The position numbers and the translations under genes were made by a program. A DNA stretch of 64,000 nucleotides from Anastrepha obliqua (taxonomy: Eukaryota; Arthropoda; Insecta; Diptera; Tephritidae), in assembly GCF_027943255.1 (NCBI RefSeq), contig NC_072893.1, positions 99,207,784 through 99,271,783 of the forward strand, in the 5' to 3' direction. This document shows positions 22,538 to 32,174 of the stretch, piece by piece. The notes below the pieces were generated by a model, which was not told the origin of the DNA, ran no database searches, and saw only the letters and a list, made by a program, of their open reading frames with translations. Within the stretch, counting starts at the first letter, position 1. Every line of letters begins with the position of its first letter.

Positions 22538-22775
22538 ATATATATATAATTGGCGCGTACAGCCTTTTTGGGTGTTTGGCCGAACTCCCCCTCGTATTTG
22601 TGGTGTGCGTCTTGATGTTGTTCCACAAATGGAGGGACCTACAGTTTCAAGCCGACTCCGAACGGCAGATATTTTTATGTGGAGCTTTTTCATGGCAAAA
22701 ACACACTCGGCGGTTTGCCATTGCCTGCCGAGGAGCGACAGCTATTAGAAAAATGTTTTTATTAATTTTTGGTGT
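22538..22775 (-). repeat. tRNA-derived SINE, headless copy, inverted
   Basis: Begins with a (TA)n tail and TTGGCGCGTACAGCC and runs through the body to GCCATTGCCTGCCGAGG and TTAATTTTTGGTGTTT. The tRNA-like promoter region is missing, so it is 5'-truncated. Confidence 0.8.
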
Positions 22776-22814
22776 TTATAATTATTAATTCGGTAAGTAT
22801 GATGATGATAAAAT

Positions 22815-23145
22815 TGATTTTATTTTAATTTCTTCAAGTAAATCAAATTAATAATCCTCATAGAGAAATGCTTCATTACCATGCACGCAGGAAGAAGGCA
22901 TATGCAAATACAAATATGTGAATTTATATACATATGCACATATACATACATATATATGCTCACTCAAGTAGGAGGGAGCCAGATGTCGAACTTTGCCGAA
23001 CGCAGCGGCCGATTGTGCCTCTTTGTCGTTCGTTCCGCGCTTTCGCTTGCAGTTGAAGCAAGGTAACGCCGCATGAGGAAGATAACGCCGCATTTTTTGA
23101 TGCGTGCAGCAGGCTACATCGAAATATAAGACGTTATCATGTGAA
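22815..23145. repeat. Helentron-like nonautonomous repeat, copy 1
   Basis: Shares long blocks with 34085-34305 and 34560-34907: TTCATTACCATGCACGCAGG, CATATGCAAATACAAATATG, TATGCTCACTCAAGTAGGAG, CGTTCCGCGCTTTCGCTTGC. It ends ATAAGACGTTATCATGTGA, matching the subterminal inverted repeat of the third copy. It has one or two degenerate AAGGTAACGCCGCATGAGG units where copy 3 has a short tandem array. Confidence 0.65.
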
Positions 23146-23282
23146 AAAAATAATTATATTTGAAATATACAAATAGAGAATAGCTTAATACAGGTAAAAT
23201 GGGATATTTTTCACATTTCATTTTACTACATCTATTCACATATATCATGTAAAAAGTTTCAACATAAGCTATCCATTTATAA
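23146..23282. other. Short unassigned gap
   Basis: AT-rich, nothing recognised. Confidence 0.4.
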
Positions 23283-23860
23283 GTGATGTGCTAAGTGCTG
23301 TTAGACTACCTTTTGAACAAGAGAACGACATACCAAACCCGCTAAATACAATATACAATGAAATGGACGACTACATGAAAAGGCAAGTGGAAGCTAGGTG
23401 GACTAATCTGGCCACATGGAAAACAGCAAAAGTCATGTGTAGAACTAACGACAAAAAACTGACTCAATTCGTACTTACTCTCTCGTGAAAGGACTGCAGA
23501 ACTATCATAGGTATGCTAACAGGTCATAACCTATTGGCTGCACATGCGTACAAGATAGGAATTGCTAACACGGACAAATGCAGGAAATGCATAGAGGATG
23601 TTGAGGAAACTTTAGAACACCTTCTGTGCATTTGTCCGGCATTATTAAAAACGCGTTTGAAATGCCTGGGAGCCCCACTGTTTGAGTGTCTGGAGGACGT
23701 CTCAAAAGCGGATCTCCCAGCGCCGCTTAGATTCACCAAAAGCGCTGGCATCCTACATGATATCTACTTTCGATATTCATAGAGGTCGGTCTCCATCTGG
23801 TATCGCTAGGGACCAAAAGGTCTATGCGTGGCTTGTTGCCAACCAGGCTAACCTAACCTA
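23283..23860 (+). mobile_element. LOA/Jockey-like LINE, 3'-terminal fragment
   Basis: Encodes the C-terminal tail of an ORF2: EARWTNLATWKTAKVMC, a stop, then IIGMLTGHNLLAAHAYKIGI, KCRKCIEDVEETLEHLLCIC and CPALLKTRLKCLGAPLFECL. The C..C...H...C pattern after TGH is the family's terminal zinc motif. The 3' end carries CTAACCTAACCTA before the Helitron terminus at 23861. Confidence 0.75.
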
Positions 23861-24356
23861 TCTATTTGTATATGTTTCAACTTTTTGAAGTGAAAACTTC
23901 TTTAGAATCGTTGGGAGTGATTTGAGACTCGATGAAACGAAAAGGCGACACTCTTGGCTACGAAGCGTTATATGATGATATACGTATATGTGTGTGGCTG
24001 CGTACTGCTGAGCCACGCTAGTATAGTGAGTATTGTAGTATGTATACTACACTGCCTATTACTTGCTTTGGTGTTTAGTTCAAGCATCATACGTATGTAT
24101 GTTTGTATGTATGCTAGTACGTATGTGTGCGCGCCTGCGTATTACGGAGCCACGGTGAGCGTGAAGGCATGATGTATACCTATACTACACTATCTAATAC
24201 TTGCTTAGACCAAGCGTCCTACGAATGTTTGTGTGTATGTTAGTACGTCTGTGTAATATACGCGTTACGACGCTCATAATAGTAACCGCGCGTGCTGTAT
24301 TGCGTCCGTATTTTTATATTCGTAAATATTTTCATTTTTAAATATTTACCGCAATT

Positions 24357-24758
24357 ATGCCGAAAAATAATGCAGAAAAGTGTCGTGAATATCGACAGAA
24401 AAAAAAATCAATAAATAGCATCACGGAATTCATTCACGAAAATTTAATAAAGTATACACCAGAAATATCGCGGATACTTAGAAAAGATTACAATAAAGTT
24501 CCAATGATTTTAAGTGGCGATTTTAACGTAAATTTTGCATTGGACACAGCGGTTCCTTTAATAGACGTTCTCAATACAACATTCAATTTAAAAATGTGTA
24601 ACAATCGCACTGAATCGACAACACGATCAAAAACAACAATTGACTCGGTATTTCAAAGACATGTTGACAACATCGAAACCAAAGCATTTGTATCATATTT
24701 TAGCTATCATAAGCCACTCGTATCATTTGTTGAAATTGAAAACATTGAGGATGAATAA
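24357..24758 (+). CDS. Helitron/Helentron-associated endonuclease-like ORF, fused remnant
   Basis: This intact 133-codon ORF starts MPKNNAEKCREYRQKKK, a basic start seen in Helitron-borne replicase ORFs (family knowledge, not checked). It continues into an apurinic-endonuclease-like C-terminus: VPMILSGDFNVNFALDTAV, STTRSKTTIDSVFQRHVDNI, FVSYFSYHKPLVSF. GDFN and the final HKP correspond to GDFN/SDH-type endonuclease motifs. The large middle part (Rep, helicase) is missing. The fusion therefore looks like an internal deletion that happens to stay in frame. It could also be a small captured gene. Confidence 0.6.
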   Translation: MPKNNAEKCREYRQKKKSINSITEFIHENLIKYTPEISRILRKDYNKVPMILSGDFNVNFALDTAVPLIDVLNTTFNLKMCNNRTESTTRSKTTIDSVFQRHVDNIETKAFVSYFSYHKPLVSFVEIENIEDE

Positions 24759-24986
24759 TAATAAAATGAAGAAAATAAAATATGAACTTTATAGCAATAT
24801 TATAATGAACCTATAATTATCTTGCTCCTAATGCTGCTTTCGTCTTATTCTCTCTCAGTTTGTTTTACGGAAGGTTTCACTTCTATCGCGTCTAACCGTT
24901 AGACTGGTATTTTTTTCTATGACTATAAATACTAAAAAAAAGGTATGACTAAATTTTGCTCTCCGTATTTATATAACGTCGAATAA

Positions 24987-25017
24987 CGTCGAAATTTCGA
25001 CGCATGGGCGATCCTAG
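24987..25017 (+). other. Helitron 3' hairpin and CTAG terminus
   Basis: Perfect palindrome at 24987-25002, 11-base spacer, then CTAG and a flanking T. The palindrome has no loop, unlike most Helitron hairpins. Confidence 0.6.
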
Positions 25018-25230
25018 TATTTATTAAAACGCAAAAGTTTATCCCAATGATAATTTTCCCCATTGATAATCTCAATCAGTTGTGAATCACTTAAGGTAAA
25101 TTTTCCGAAAAAGACCTTTCTATATTCTCTTAGAAATAAATATAAAATAAAGTCCCGAAATACGTACATACATATGTACGAATACATGTAATGTAATAAC
25201 TTCGCATAGAATGCTCCGAAAAGCAAGGTT
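25018..25230 (-). pseudogene. LINE ORF2 C-terminal tail (same family as 32175-35500)
   Basis: On the minus strand, QLIEIINGENYHWDKLLRFN matches the tail region at 35430-35490 on the plus strand (the GAGATTATCAATGGGGAAAA block is shared). Nothing else of the element is seen here. Confidence 0.6.
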
Positions 25231-25354
25231 TGTTTTGCATTTGAAAGCTATCCAGGAAGTTTATTTTCAACATAATTTAAAGTAGTCTGTAAAAGGGGTG
25301 TGGCAATATGGTTCCCACGATATTGGAGAGTTTTTATTCATAATGTAACGTTTT

Positions 25355-25606
25355 GGCGGCCGCCGTAGCCGAATGAGTTGGTGCGTGACTACCATTCGGA
25401 ATTCGGAGAGAACGTACATTCGAGTTTCCGTAAAACACCAAAATGAAGAAAAATGTTTTCTTATAGCTCCTCATAAAAATATCTGACGTTCTGTGTCGGC
25501 TTGAAACTGTAGGTCCCTCCATTTGTGGAACAACATCAAGACGCACGCTACAAATAAGAGAAGGAGCTCGGCCAAATTCCCAAAAAGGGTGTACGCGCCA
25601 ATCATT
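25355..25606 (+). mobile_element. tRNA-derived SINE, internally deleted copy
   Basis: The head GGCGGCCGCCGTAGCCGAAT contains a TAGCCGAATGAG A-box-like sequence. The B-box-like ACATTCGAGTTTCC is followed by the SINE body and GTGTACGCGCCAAT. About 60 bases (the CCTCGGCAGGCAATGG region) are missing relative to 37761-38091. The A and B boxes are the internal RNA polymerase III promoter of tRNA-derived SINEs. Confidence 0.8.
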
Positions 25607-25756
25607 CAAACTTTCAAACAACAATGGAAGACTAAATCGTTTCCATTTATGGTGAAAAGATTTTCTACTTATCAGACCGTTTCGGCTCTGAGCGAATTTG
25701 ACAGAGTCAGCAATTTGGCTGACGTGACTTGGGTCACGAAGCCCTTTCTTTTTAAC
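25607..25756. other. Short unassigned gap with small hairpins
   Basis: Contains two small inverted repeats, GTCAGCAATTTGGCTGAC and CGTGACTTGGGTCACG, just 5' of the tandem array. Confidence 0.5.
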
Positions 25757-26171
25757 GAAAAAACTGAGATTGTGTTATGATATACGAAACAATCAACCAA
25801 TGACCACACTTCATCGCTATCTGAACAACGACTGATTGGACGATTGTGTTAATACTCGTACATGTGAAATGTTTGTGCTATTATGTTAGTGATATATGAA
25901 AAAACTCAGATTGTGTTATTGATATACGAAACAATCAACCAATGACCACACTTCATCGCTATCTGAACAACGACTGATTGTACGATTGTGTTAATACATG
26001 TGAAATGTTTGTGCTATTATATTAGTGATATACGAAAAATCTGAGATTGTGTTATTGATATACGAAAATTGCAATCAACCAATGACCACACTTCATTGCT
26101 ATCTGAACAACCACTGATTGGACGATTGTCTTAATACATGTGAAATGTTTGTGCTATTATATTAGTGATAT
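25757..26171. repeat. Three tandem copies of a 136-141-bp unit
   Basis: Units start at about 25757, 25898 and 26034, each with GAGATTGTGTTA (or CAGATTGTGTTA), ATACGAAA, CAATCAACCAATGACCACAC, TCTGAACAACGACTGATTG (third copy AACCACTG) and TTTGTGCTATTAT. They differ by few substitutions and small indels, implying recent amplification. Confidence 0.9.
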
Positions 26172-26229
26172 GCTTTTTTCCGTTTTAGAGGTTTTGATTT
26201 TGTTTTAATTCATATTAAACAGGTAGCAG

Positions 26230-26426
26230 TAATAGCGGTACAGTTGTGGGCTTTTTTAAAGGGGAAAGTGAGCAAACATAGCCCATCTAATAAAGCCGCT
26301 CTCATAAGTGCCATTGAGGTTGAATGGCCGAAAATATCAGAGATTTACGACTTGAAAACCCTTATTCATTCCATGCCCCGTCGCCTGTTACATAAATACT
26401 GTGTATTCAAAATTTCGAACATGTAA
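26230..26426 (+). pseudogene. Tc1-like transposase, C-terminal fragment
   Basis: LWAFLKGKVSKHSPSNKAAL then IEVEWPKISEIYDLKTLIHS and MPRRL matches the C-terminal end of Tc1-like DD34E transposases (LW..LK...., SMPRR). No catalytic residues are included and no inverted repeat was identified. Confidence 0.6.
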
Positions 26427-26889
26427 TTTCAGTTGGTAAAATAAAGTTATTAAAATGTATTTAAGAAGCTTTTATCATGTTGCAAACAATTGACATACTG
26501 TATATATTTGTATTCTTAACACACATTTCTAGGAGCAAAGTTCATTAATAAAACGAGCGCATTACATCTGATTTCACGCGTCTGAGTCGCCAATATGCCA
26601 AATTTCTGGAACTAAAATTGAAAAAATTGCTGTCGACAATGGAATATTGTCAAATAATTAAGAATTGTGAATTTTTTTAGTACATATGTACGTACATCTG
26701 CACGATGGCAGATACTGTTTATTTCACTTTATTTTTGACGAATGGTGGTTGTTTTTTTAAGTGCTGCAGGTAAGTTTGTACAGAGGACGTGTGTATGAAT
26801 GATTTTTGATTTGGAGATATTAATTTCATTGCATTGATTAAAGGAGTTTAATAATATTGCAAATATATTTAATTTGATATTTTTAAGAA
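26427..26889. other. No gene recognised
   Basis: AT-rich; contains TACATATGTACGTACATC near 26678. Nothing supported. Confidence 0.4.
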
Positions 26890-27222
26890 AGTTATAGTTT
26901 TTTAATATTATCGATTATGGGGTTGGAAATGCATTGAATAGGACCAGTTTTATGGAATATATAGTATGGTTACAATCATTCATAACGTGATTCATGGATA
27001 TCGGGGCGGAGTTAAACAACTGACATGTCCCGGGGTATTGCTGTCCATAAGGTGATTATAGGTTAATTTTGAATGGCCGAGACGAATTCGTGTGAGTTTA
27101 ACAAGGTCCATTATAGAAAGGGAATGGTTGGCATGTTTTGGGAGGTTGCTTAAATGAAGCTCTTGCACATTTTGCGCTTTGTACCAAGTTGAGCATTTTT
27201 GCCAAAGCTCAGACTGAAAAAA
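26890..27222 (-). pseudogene. I-like LINE, ORF2 C-terminal (RNase H end) fragment
   Basis: The minus strand from 27222 is open for over 70 codons, including LWQKCSTWYKAQNVQELHLS and VKLTRIRLGHSKLTYNHLMD. The RIGHT/RLGHS..T..HL pattern followed by a Cys/His tail is typical of the end of the RNase H region in I-group LINEs. Clade assignment is tentative. Confidence 0.6.
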
Positions 27223-27559
27223 AATAAAATTAACTTTTTTTGTTTTTAACTAGATCAACACCCGACACCCTAAATCGCCTGCCATTAGGGTGGATAATTG
27301 GAAGGTTTCTCAGAGAAATTCCTTTTCGGATCACAGGTTGATGCTTTTCGAAATCAATTTCGCACGGGAAACCATATCTTCCCACAGGAACCCTAAAAGA
27401 ACTGACTGGTCTCTGTTCAATAGGGAAAGACTTTCCTCCCTGATGGAGCAAGACGCTGACTGACTTGAAAAAGAAGGTTAGAAGGGTTTTTAACGTATGC
27501 TACCAAACTAAAAGCTTTAAAAATTACCGTGGAAGGAGTACTGCGAGTCCATTGAATCC

Positions 27560-28234
27560 GTGAAGAATTCTGCCAGGCTAAGCAAGATCCTTTCGAGAGA
27601 CCTCTCCTGCAGAACTCTTGCAAAAATAGAGGACGGGGAGTGGGCTGAATCTGCAGAAGAATCTTTGACTATCGTGGTGAATAACCACTTTCCGAAAATT
27701 CTTTATACCCCACGTGACATTGTCGACACGAGTCGACAGCTAGGGCTACTCGATGTTTCCCTGGGATCTATTCTGTCAGTTGACAGAATCACGTGGGCAA
27801 TAAATAGTTTTCTTCCTTTAAAATCTCCTGGTTCTGACGATATCTTGCCTGTGATGCTTCAGAAAACAAGTACCTCGGTGGTTCCCGTCCTGCAAGAAAT
27901 CTACTTGGCGTGTATCGCTCTTAATCACGTTCCCGCCAACTGGAAGAAAACGAGGGTTGTTTTCATACCCAAGGCAGGGAGGAGGGGTCACGACTCGGGC
28001 AAGGACTTTAGGCCTATAAGTCTTACCTCATTTATGCTAAAAATGTTTGAAAGATTGATTGATTATCATATCCGAGAGCACATCGAATCCAAATTATCTC
28101 CAGCGCAACATGCTTACCTGAAAGGGAAATCCACGGAATCAGCCTTACACGAAAAATCTCTAGAAGCTTTTAATAACATCAGGGCGGAGTCAATTATCAT
28201 TTGCTTGACTGGTCGTGGTCGCAAGAGGCGCTGA
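27560..28234 (+). pseudogene. LOA-like ORF2, RT N-terminal half
   Basis: Open frame of 224 codons with ITWAINSFLPLKSPGSDDI, ANWKKTRVVFIPKAGRRGHD and DFRPISLTSFMLKMFERLID, then HAYLKGKSTESALHE, the RT fingers and start of the palm. The conserved F.D...AFN..W segment is lost by deletion. At 28200 the frame runs out. The catalytic part resumes at 28215 in another frame. Confidence 0.8.
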
Positions 28235-28445
28235 AGTCACGAGATCCGTTCACAGGGGGACGCCGCAGGAAGGTGTACTTTCGCCCCTACTTTGGCTAGT
28301 TGTAATTGATGAAGTTCTGAAAATTCTAAATAAGGGTGGGGTTAAAGTAGTAGCATACGCCGATGACTTGGTCCTGATGGTATCGGGACCGTTTCCCTCA
28401 GTCATGGCTGAGATTTTGGAAAGGTCAGTGGGCTGCCACTTATGA
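28215..28445 (+). pseudogene. LOA-like ORF2, RT catalytic palm
   Basis: HRGTPQEGVLSPLLWLVVID followed by VKVVAYADDLVLMVSG. The YADD box is intact; the usual PQGGVLSPLLW reads PQEGVLSPLLW. The frame stops at 28443 where the relative would read WAATYDLQFNSDKTELVLFT (present in the next frame). Confidence 0.8.
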
Positions 28446-29345
28446 CCTACAATTCAACTCTGACAAAACGGAGCTGGTGCTATTTACCAGAAAATATAAA
28501 CCTTCACCCTTTCAACTTCCAACTTCAACGACGTTCTCCCGCTCTTATTAGAAGTTAGGTATCTTGGAGTGATACTTGACTACAAACTACATTGGAGGCT
28601 ACACATTGAAAATCGGGTAAAGAAGGCCACTATAGCCTTCTATTCCTGCAAATATATGTTCGGTAAAAAGTGGGACTCAAGCCACAGGTCGTCCTGTTGA
28701 TGTACAACGCAGCGGTTTTACCAATTTTAACGTATGGATGTCTGGTTTGGTGAGAAGCTCCTCGGAATGGCTATAATATCACTAAACTGTGAAGGGTGCA
28801 AATACTGCATGAATTGGCATCACCGGAGTATGTAAAACTTGCCCCAGTGTTGCCCTGAATGAAATTGGTAACGGGCTCAGAGACCTCCTACTCGGTCATC
28901 GGCATCCCGTTGACAGTTGTTAAAGGAGAACTGCGCAAATTATTTCTCAGGAAAGCGCAGAAAAGATGGAGCTCCATTTCTTCATGTGCTATTTCGAAAA
29001 CCCTTTGGCCCCAATATGATATACGAAGGACTCAGAAAGTCCTTTGGACTACTCGCCATTCAATTTCCAAACTCGTAGCTATGTTTACCGGTCACTGGAT
29101 GATCGGCACATACGCGGAAAAGCTAGGGTTAGCATTTAACCCCCATTGCAGAAGCTGTGGGGACCTTTCAGAGAAGGAGACTGTAGAGTGCGTTTTCTGC
29201 ATTTCCTCTGTAAATGCCCGGGTTTGGCAGCTAGAAGACTAAGGTCACTGGGAGCTCCTTTCTTCGACAGCCTGGGGCAGTGCGGCAACCTAAATCCAAT
29301 CAATCTTCTCCATTATATCAACAGCTCCGGTTGGCTATAGATATC

Positions 29346-29664
29346 TGCCTGTTGGAGGTCTCATAATGGTATCAAAACGGGGCTTTAGTGCTACTTGAGG
29401 AGTGCAAGGTGCACTTCAACCATTTCGCCTACCTTCCTAACACCCGATATGAAGGCAATTAATCCCGTTGAAGCTACGTTACTAGATCCTGTTAAGTTTT
29501 CATTTTCAGTAGTTACGCCAAATACGATTATATTAGTTTGGGAGTCGTCTGTGTGCATGAAGGTGCAATCCTTGAGTTCGTTTTGTATATATGCAAATGC
29601 TTGTTAATATTTTATGGCGGGTATTTCAAATTTTTTGTATTTTCAGAGCTCAGTGTTTCAAAAA
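29346..29664. other. No gene recognised
   Basis: Probably LINE 3'UTR to about 29450; the rest is unassigned AT-rich DNA up to the RTE tail. Confidence 0.4.
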
Positions 29665-31415
29665 TATATCTTCTTCTTCTTAATTGGCGCTATAACCGCT
29701 TACGCGATTTTGGCCGAGATTAACAAAGCGCGCCAGTCGTTTCTTTCTCGTGCTAAACGGCGCCAATTGGACACACCAAGTGAAGCCAAGTCCTTCTCCA
29801 CCTGATCTTTCCAACGCAGAGGAGGCCTTCCTCTTCCTCTGCTACCACCAGCTGGTACCGCATTGAATACTTTTAAAGCCGGAGCGTTTGTATCCATTCG
29901 GACGACATGACCCAGCCAATGAAGCCGCTGAATCTTTGTTCGCTGCGCTATGTCTATGTCATCGTAAAGCTCATACAGCTCATCGTTCCACCGTCTACGA
30001 TATTCGCCGTTGCCAACGTGCAAAGGTCCAAAAATCTTAGGCAGAATCTTTCTCTCGAACACTCCAAGCGTCGCTTCATCGGATGTTGTCATCGTCCAAG
30101 TTTCTGCGCCATACGTTAGGACGGGCATGATGAGAGTCTTGTAGAGTGTTAGTTTTGTTCGTCGAGAGAGGACTTTACTGCTCAATTGCCTACTTAGTCC
30201 AAAGTAGCATTTGTCGGCAAGAGAGATTCTACGTTGGATTTCAAGGCTGACATTGTTATCGGTGTTAATGCTGGTTCCCAAATACACGAAGTCTTTTACA
30301 ACCTCAAAATTATAACTGTCAACAGTGACGTGGGTGCCGATACGCGGGTGCGCCGACTGTTTGTTTGAAGACAGGAGGTACTTCGTTTTGTCCTCGTTCA
30401 CCACCAGACCCATTCGCTTTGCCTCTTTATCCAGTTTGGAGAAGGCAGAACTAACAGCGCGGTTGTTAAGGCCGATGATGTCAATATCATCGGCATACGC
30501 CAACAATTGTACGCTCTTATAAAAAATTGTGCCTGAGCGATTAAGTTCTGCGGCTCGTACGATGCTCTCCAACATCAGGTTAAAGAAGTCACACGACAGC
30601 GAGTCACCCTGTCTGAAACCTCGTTTGGTATCAAACGGCTCGGAGAGGTCCTTCCCAATTCTGACGGCGCTGCTGGTGTTGAGCAACGTCATCTTACATA
30701 GCCGTATTAGTTTTGCGGGGATACCAAATTCAGACATCGCGGCATACAGGTAACTCCTTTCCGTACTGTCGAATGCAGCTTTGAAGTCGACGAAAAGATG
30801 GTGTGTGTCGATTCTCCTTTCATGGGTCTTTTCCAAGATTTGGCGTATTATGAATATTTGGTCGATGGTAGACTTTCCAGGTCTGAAGCCACACTGATAA
30901 GGTCCAATCAGTTGGTTGACGGTGGGCTTCAGCCTTTCACACAATACGCTCGCTAGAACCTTATAGGCGATATTTAGAAGACTAATCCAGCGGTAATTGG
31001 CACAAATTGCAGGATCGCCCTTCTTATGGATTGGGCAGAGCACACTTAAATTCCAATCGGCAGGCATGCTTTCATCCGACCATATTTTGCATAGAAGATG
31101 ATGCATGCACCTTACCAGCTCCTCGCCGCCATGTTTGAATAGCTCAGCCGGCAGTCCGTCGGCGCCCGCGGCTTTGTTGTTCTTTAGCCGCATTATCGCT
31201 AGTCTCACCTTGTCATGGTCGGGTAACGGAACGACAATTCCGTCGTCAACGATTGGGGTATCGGCATCTTCACATTCTCTATGACATGCGCAGCTGTCAC
31301 CGTTTAACAGGTTCGAGAAGTGTTCCCTCCATAATTTAAGATTGCTCTGTACGTCAGTCACCAGATCGCCGTCTTTGTTCTTGTGTTGTGTATATTTTGA
31401 ACATTTGCTATCCTT
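29665..31415 (-). mobile_element. RTE-like non-LTR retrotransposon, 5'-truncated
   Basis: A long minus-strand RT ORF is followed by a very short 3' tail ending in AAGAAGAAGAAGAT (29668-29681 in plus coordinates). RTE-group elements characteristically have short 3'UTRs and simple-repeat tails. The copy begins within ORF2 near 31415 ([17 protein letters not shown]), so the endonuclease is missing. Confidence 0.85.
29700..31361 (-). CDS. RTE-like reverse transcriptase, 553-codon open frame
   Basis: The RT reads from [15 protein letters not shown] through [69 protein letters not shown] and [13 protein letters not shown]. It then covers the thumb and ends with [17 protein letters not shown]. The catalytic YADD is present and no stop interrupts 553 codons, so this is a young copy. 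The open frame continues upstream of 31361 without an ATG to about 31415. The start given is the first Met-type codon (TTG/GTG class), not a real initiator. The N-terminal endonuclease (~250-300 residues) is absent, so it cannot transpose alone. Confidence 0.9.
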   Translation of the reverse strand: MTDVQSNLKLWREHFSNLLNGDSCACHRECEDADTPIVDDGIVVPLPDHDKVRLAIMRLKNNKAAGADGLPAELFKHGGEELVRCMHHLLCKIWSDESMPADWNLSVLCPIHKKGDPAICANYRWISLLNIAYKVLASVLCERLKPTVNQLIGPYQCGFRPGKSTIDQIFIIRQILEKTHERRIDTHHLFVDFKAAFDSTERSYLYAAMSEFGIPAKLIRLCKMTLLNTSSAVRIGKDLSEPFDTKRGFRQGDSLSCDFFNLMLESIVRAAELNRSGTIFYKSVQLLAYADDIDIIGLNNRAVSSAFSKLDKEAKRMGLVVNEDKTKYLLSSNKQSAHPRIGTHVTVDSYNFEVVKDFVYLGTSINTDNNVSLEIQRRISLADKCYFGLSRQLSSKVLSRRTKLTLYKTLIMPVLTYGAETWTMTTSDEATLGVFERKILPKIFGPLHVGNGEYRRRWNDELYELYDDIDIAQRTKIQRLHWLGHVVRMDTNAPALKVFNAVPAGGSRGRGRPPLRWKDQVEKDLASLGVSNWRRLARERNDWRALLISAKIA

Positions 31416-32174
31416 TAATTCCTATTTGGAGCATAGGGCGTCAAAAAGGCGTGTTTCAAAAATAATATTATTAATCGGGGACGCTCTAAGTGTCCCCATT
31501 CAATGTAGTTTTTAACTTATTTAGAGAAAATTTAGGTGCGAAGCCATATAGAAAGAGGTCGAAATCAATTCTTAATATCAAAGCGCTTTCGTTATTTGTA
31601 TAAGAGTTACTGAATTGCAATTAAATTTTTACTTAGAGAGACGCTTGATAATATTAAGGCGCTGTGAAAGATCTTGTTGTAGAAGTACACTGTGTGAAAT
31701 CCAATAATATTGTTTGTTGAAAGAGACTAAAAAAATCATATGTACTTTATTTACTCAGATGTTGTTGCAGTGGACTTAAGGCGAACACACTTTTCTACGG
31801 AATATATAGTATGATACGTCTTTGCAGGAGTTAGTGCTTTCAAATAAATTATTTAGATAATTACTAACATTTTTACCCTTTCCTGTTTAACTAAAAGATT
31901 AAAATCATCTGCATAAGCGCAGAACGAAACTTCTTTGTAAAGGAAATTGTGGTGCTCTGGAACCTTTGGCGCGTAGGCGGCTTGATCCGCGCTTAAAAAA
32001 AAAAACACTCATAAATTACAGCGTCATATGTAGTATGAAGGCACAATAACATCATCAGCACTGAACTGAAATATTTCATTTTCGTTCATTCCCATGGCAC
32101 CCGGTTCTACGTTCCGGGACTGGAAGTTTTCCCGATCAAGAGCTGCCGCTTCAGTACACTAGCCTTGTCTATGC
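31416..32174 (-). repeat. Unassigned; holds third copy of the GCGGCAG/GTAGAACC repeat
   Basis: At 32085-32165 the minus strand shows ACTGAAGCGGCAGCTCTTGA, GGAACGTAGAACCGGGTGCC and ATGGGAATGA, the same ordered blocks as 189-272 and 9385-9475. At 31416-31445, TTTGGAGCATAGGGC resembles TTGGGAGCATAGGGC at 55549. The rest has no recognisable content. Confidence 0.5.

Larger units (their letters stand above)
23861..25017 (+). mobile_element. Helitron with canonical ends and a short endonuclease-like ORF
   Basis: The left terminus is TCTATTTG after a host A. The right terminus is CTAG (25014-25017) before a host T, as expected for Helitron insertion between A and T. A 16-bp palindrome CGTCGAAATTTCGACG (24987-25002) lies 11 bases before CTAG, the standard 3' hairpin position. 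Bases 23998-24262 hold two degenerate ~130-bp tandem units with GTATGT runs. The element is 1157 bp and lacks a recognisable Rep/helicase, so it is internally deleted. Confidence 0.65.
27235..29345 (+). mobile_element. LOA-like non-LTR retrotransposon, 5'-truncated and degraded
   Basis: Begins within the endonuclease (NSFSDHRLMLFEINF), then RT and C-terminal zinc motif. Stop codons and frameshifts break it into several frames. The tail at 29090-29240 (FTGHWMIGTYAEKLGLAFNP, HCRSCGDLSEKETVE) parallels the 23283-23860 fragment. A second degraded LOA-like element is at 36470-37740. Confidence 0.8.

Noticed and set aside
22290..22788. Long ORFs on both strands with repeated peptides
   Set aside because: They are read through SINE copies and their palindrome; noncoding RNA-derived DNA.
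24000..24262. GTATGT-rich stretch as a microsatellite
   Set aside because: It is two degenerate ~130-bp tandem units inside the Helitron and not a simple microsatellite.
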